In this document: in pieces, positions 12,520-13,742 of the stretch | How positions within the stretch are numbered: position 1 is the first letter of the stretch | Layout: each line of letters opens with the position of its first letter | Source of the DNA: Ruminococcaceae bacterium UBA7067 | Lineage (GTDB): Bacteria; Bacillota; Clostridia; Oscillospirales; Acutalibacteraceae | NCBI GenBank assembly: GCA_002493755.1 | Contig: DKZT01000013.1 | Coordinates: 440 to 14,181 of the forward strand | Length of the DNA stretch: 13,742 nucleotides | Direction of reading: 5' to 3' | Notes under the pieces: generated by a model | Database searches by the model: none | The model's input: the letters and a program-made list of their open reading frames with translations, nothing else | Told to the model about the DNA's origin: nothing | Translations under genes and position numbers: made by a program

Positions 12520-13254
12520 ATGGCTAAGAGCGCAATAATAACAGGCGGCTCAAGGGGAATCGGCGCAGCTGTTGCACTGTCGCTCGCAAAAGAGGGTTAC
12601 AGCATTGCGATAACCTACAAGGAGCGGACAGCTGATGCCGAAAGCGTTGTACGCTCAGCCAAAGAATACGGTGTGAACGCAATCGCCTTTAGAAGTGACG
12701 TTAAAAGCTTTGAGAGCGCACACGAAATCGCCGACACGGCAATAAAAGAGTTCGGACAGATTGATGTTCTTATAAACAACGCCGCAGTCGCTTCAAGCTC
12801 TCTTTTTACGGACTTAAGCCTTGAGCAGTGGAACGAGATAATCAATACAAACCTCACAGGCTGCTACAACTTCTGTCACGCAGTACTGCCGCATATGATA
12901 AGGCGGCACAGCGGAAGTATAATCAACATAAGCTCAATGTGGGGTCAGGTCGGCGCAAGCTGCGAGGTTGCCTACTCCGCAGCAAAGGCTGGCGTAATCG
13001 GACTTACAAAGGCTTTGGCAAAAGAGGTCGGCTTAAGCGGTATACGTGTAAACGCCATTGCACCCGGTGTGATAAAGACAGAAATGCTCAACGAATACAC
13101 CGAGGACGACTTAAACGCGCTAAAGGACGAAACTCCGCTTTACCGTCTTGGCACACCACAGGACATAGCGGATACCGCAGTTTTTCTCGCAGGAGAAAAA
13201 GCCTCGTTCATAACAGGACAGATTATCGGAGTGAACGGCGGATTTGTAATTTAA
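12520..13254 (+). CDS. SDR-family NAD(P)-dependent oxidoreductase (FabG-like; probably EF-P 5-aminopentanone reductase type)
   Basis: A classical 244-residue short-chain dehydrogenase. The cofactor loop TGGSRGIG is at 8-15, NNA at 86-88, Asn111 in the INTN motif, catalytic Ser139 after INIS, and Tyr152 with Lys156 in YSAAK. The arginine and lysine near the first strand end (KER, 34-36) fit NADPH preference. FabG (3-oxoacyl-ACP reductase) has the same fold, but the region around 140-160 (SSMWGQVGASCEVAYS) and the tail FITGQIIGVNGGFVI match, from memory, the group that includes YmfI, the reductase finishing the 5-aminopentanol modification of elongation factor P. No fatty-acid or EF-P gene is in the window, so this remains a subfamily guess. 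The ATG is two bases past the previous stop, and the gene is followed by a strong terminator. Confidence 0.9.
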   Translation: MAKSAIITGGSRGIGAAVALSLAKEGYSIAITYKERTADAESVVRSAKEYGVNAIAFRSDVKSFESAHEIADTAIKEFGQIDVLINNAAVASSSLFTDLSLEQWNEIINTNLTGCYNFCHAVLPHMIRRHSGSIINISSMWGQVGASCEVAYSAAKAGVIGLTKALAKEVGLSGIRVNAIAPGVIKTEMLNEYTEDDLNALKDETPLYRLGTPQDIADTAVFLAGEKASFITGQIIGVNGGFVI

Positions 13255-13274
13255 AATTTTACACATAAAAAGCT

Positions 13275-13315
13275 ACGGCTGCCCATACGAAAAAAATCGC
13301 AGGGCAGCCGTTTTT
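13275..13315 (+). terminator. Intrinsic terminator after the SDR gene
   Basis: ACGGCTGCCC (13275-13284) pairs perfectly with GGGCAGCCGT (13302-13311), and a run of five T follows (13311-13315), with ATTTG after it. It starts about 20 bases past the SDR stop codon and ends the two-gene unit. Confidence 0.9.
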
Positions 13316-13356
13316 ATTTGATAAATTCGGGGAAACTAATTGCGAGGTGATAAGAA

Positions 13357-13647
13357 ATGGCAAAACAGGGTATGAAGCGTATGGAGCGCACCCACACACA
13401 GCCGAGGAACGATGCTGCAGCCGTTCCTGAAATTCAGGGCAAGGCAAAGCACGGCAAAACGCACGTCAATCCGATTATAGCAGGCACACAGCCGCCGTCG
13501 CAAAAGGTTTTTCATTCAAGCCCGTATCCGCACAAGCGTATCTCGGAAAAGCCGATACCGGGCGACATTTACCCCGAAATCGACACGGATCTGGCAAGGG
13601 ATAACATTGAAAACCATATTCCCGCCGCCGATTTGCAGGACTTGTAA
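13357..13647 (+). CDS. Small hydrophilic hypothetical protein
   Basis: I do not recognise a characterised family. The 96-residue product is rich in Pro, His, Lys, Arg and Asp, has no hydrophobic segment, no cysteine and no signal peptide, and is probably largely unstructured. The N-terminal half is basic (KQGMKRMERTHTQPRN, then QGKAKHGKTHVNP); the C-terminal third is acidic (DIYPEIDTDLARDNIENH, ending AADLQDL). A clear GAGGTGA ribosome site six bases before ATG 13357 and a dedicated terminator after the stop support a real gene. It lies alone between two terminators, so it needs its own promoter, which I cannot place with confidence in 13316-13343. Confidence 0.75.
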   Translation: MAKQGMKRMERTHTQPRNDAAAVPEIQGKAKHGKTHVNPIIAGTQPPSQKVFHSSPYPHKRISEKPIPGDIYPEIDTDLARDNIENHIPAADLQDL

Positions 13648-13677
13648 TTAATACAACTAAAAACTCTGCTAAAATAA

Positions 13678-13707
13678 CGCCCGACGAAAATCTCGTCGGG
13701 CGGTTTT
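13678..13707 (+). terminator. Strong terminator, probably bidirectional
   Basis: CGCCCGACGA (13678-13687) pairs perfectly with TCGTCGGGCG (13693-13702), loop AAATC, followed by GTTTT. On the minus strand the same stem is followed by TTATTTTAG and lies directly after the tRNA 3' end, so it can serve both the hypothetical gene and the tRNA. Confidence 0.9.
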
Positions 13708-13708
13708 C

Positions 13709-13742
13709 TGGAGCGGACAACGGGAATCGAACCCGCCTCCTC
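13709..13742 (-). tRNA. 3' part of a tRNA, probably tRNA-Gly (cut by window end)
   Basis: The minus strand reads a T-arm GCGGG-TTCGATT-CCCGT, the 3' acceptor strand TGTCCGC, discriminator T and encoded CCA. The implied acceptor stem GCGGACA with U73 agrees with the glycine identity set (G1-C72, C2-G71, U73). The anticodon lies beyond the window, so the amino acid is an inference. Confidence 0.85.

Overview
The window looks like chromosomal DNA of a low-GC Gram-positive anaerobe, most likely a Clostridia member of the Oscillospiraceae/Ruminococcus type. The signs are strong GGAGG-type ribosome sites, an AhrC/ArgR-style ARG box, an arg cluster built around ArgJ with no ArgA, and protein sequences typical of gut Firmicutes. 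This assignment is inference. No insertion sequence, phage gene, plasmid gene or CRISPR array is visible.

Layout. Positions 1-167 are non-coding and carry a palindrome plus a 7-bp tandem repeat. Next come trmL (minus, tRNA wobble 2'-O-methylation), a small divergent glycine-rich gene (plus, 758-994) and mnmA (minus, tRNA 2-thiouridylation). From 2343 to 11647 a nine-gene arginine block lies on the minus strand, in transcription order argG, argH, a small two-helix membrane protein, argC, argJ, argB, a GNAT acetyltransferase, argD, argF. The set covers every step from glutamate to arginine, assuming ArgJ supplies both the acetylglutamate synthase and ornithine acetyltransferase activities. A promoter with a near-consensus ARG box stands upstream of argG. 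Divergently, on the plus strand, a promoter overlapped by a 16-bp inverted repeat drives a flavin-reductase-like flavoprotein and an SDR oxidoreductase resembling the EF-P 5-aminopentanone reductase (YmfI) group; this pair ends in a strong terminator. A small hydrophilic hypothetical gene, a second terminator and the 3' part of a minus-strand tRNA (probably glycine) close the window.

The most unusual feature is not protein-coding. Five of the intergenic gaps contain a short array of degenerate 7-bp tandem repeats, NNACTCT on the plus strand and AGAGTNN in the transcript, each 4-6 units long and in exact register. Each lies at or just past the stop codon of a minus-strand gene (trmL, argF, argD, argJ, argC). 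Most are joined to one or more small palindromes. Two copies share a 17-bp identical core and similar architecture, which suggests a dispersed modular 3'-UTR element. In trmL the array itself supplies the stop codon. Every gap above about 150 bp downstream of a minus-strand gene has such an array and the tighter gaps have none, so the arg genes are probably one ancestral operon later spread apart by these elements. No canonical intrinsic terminator was found after these five genes.
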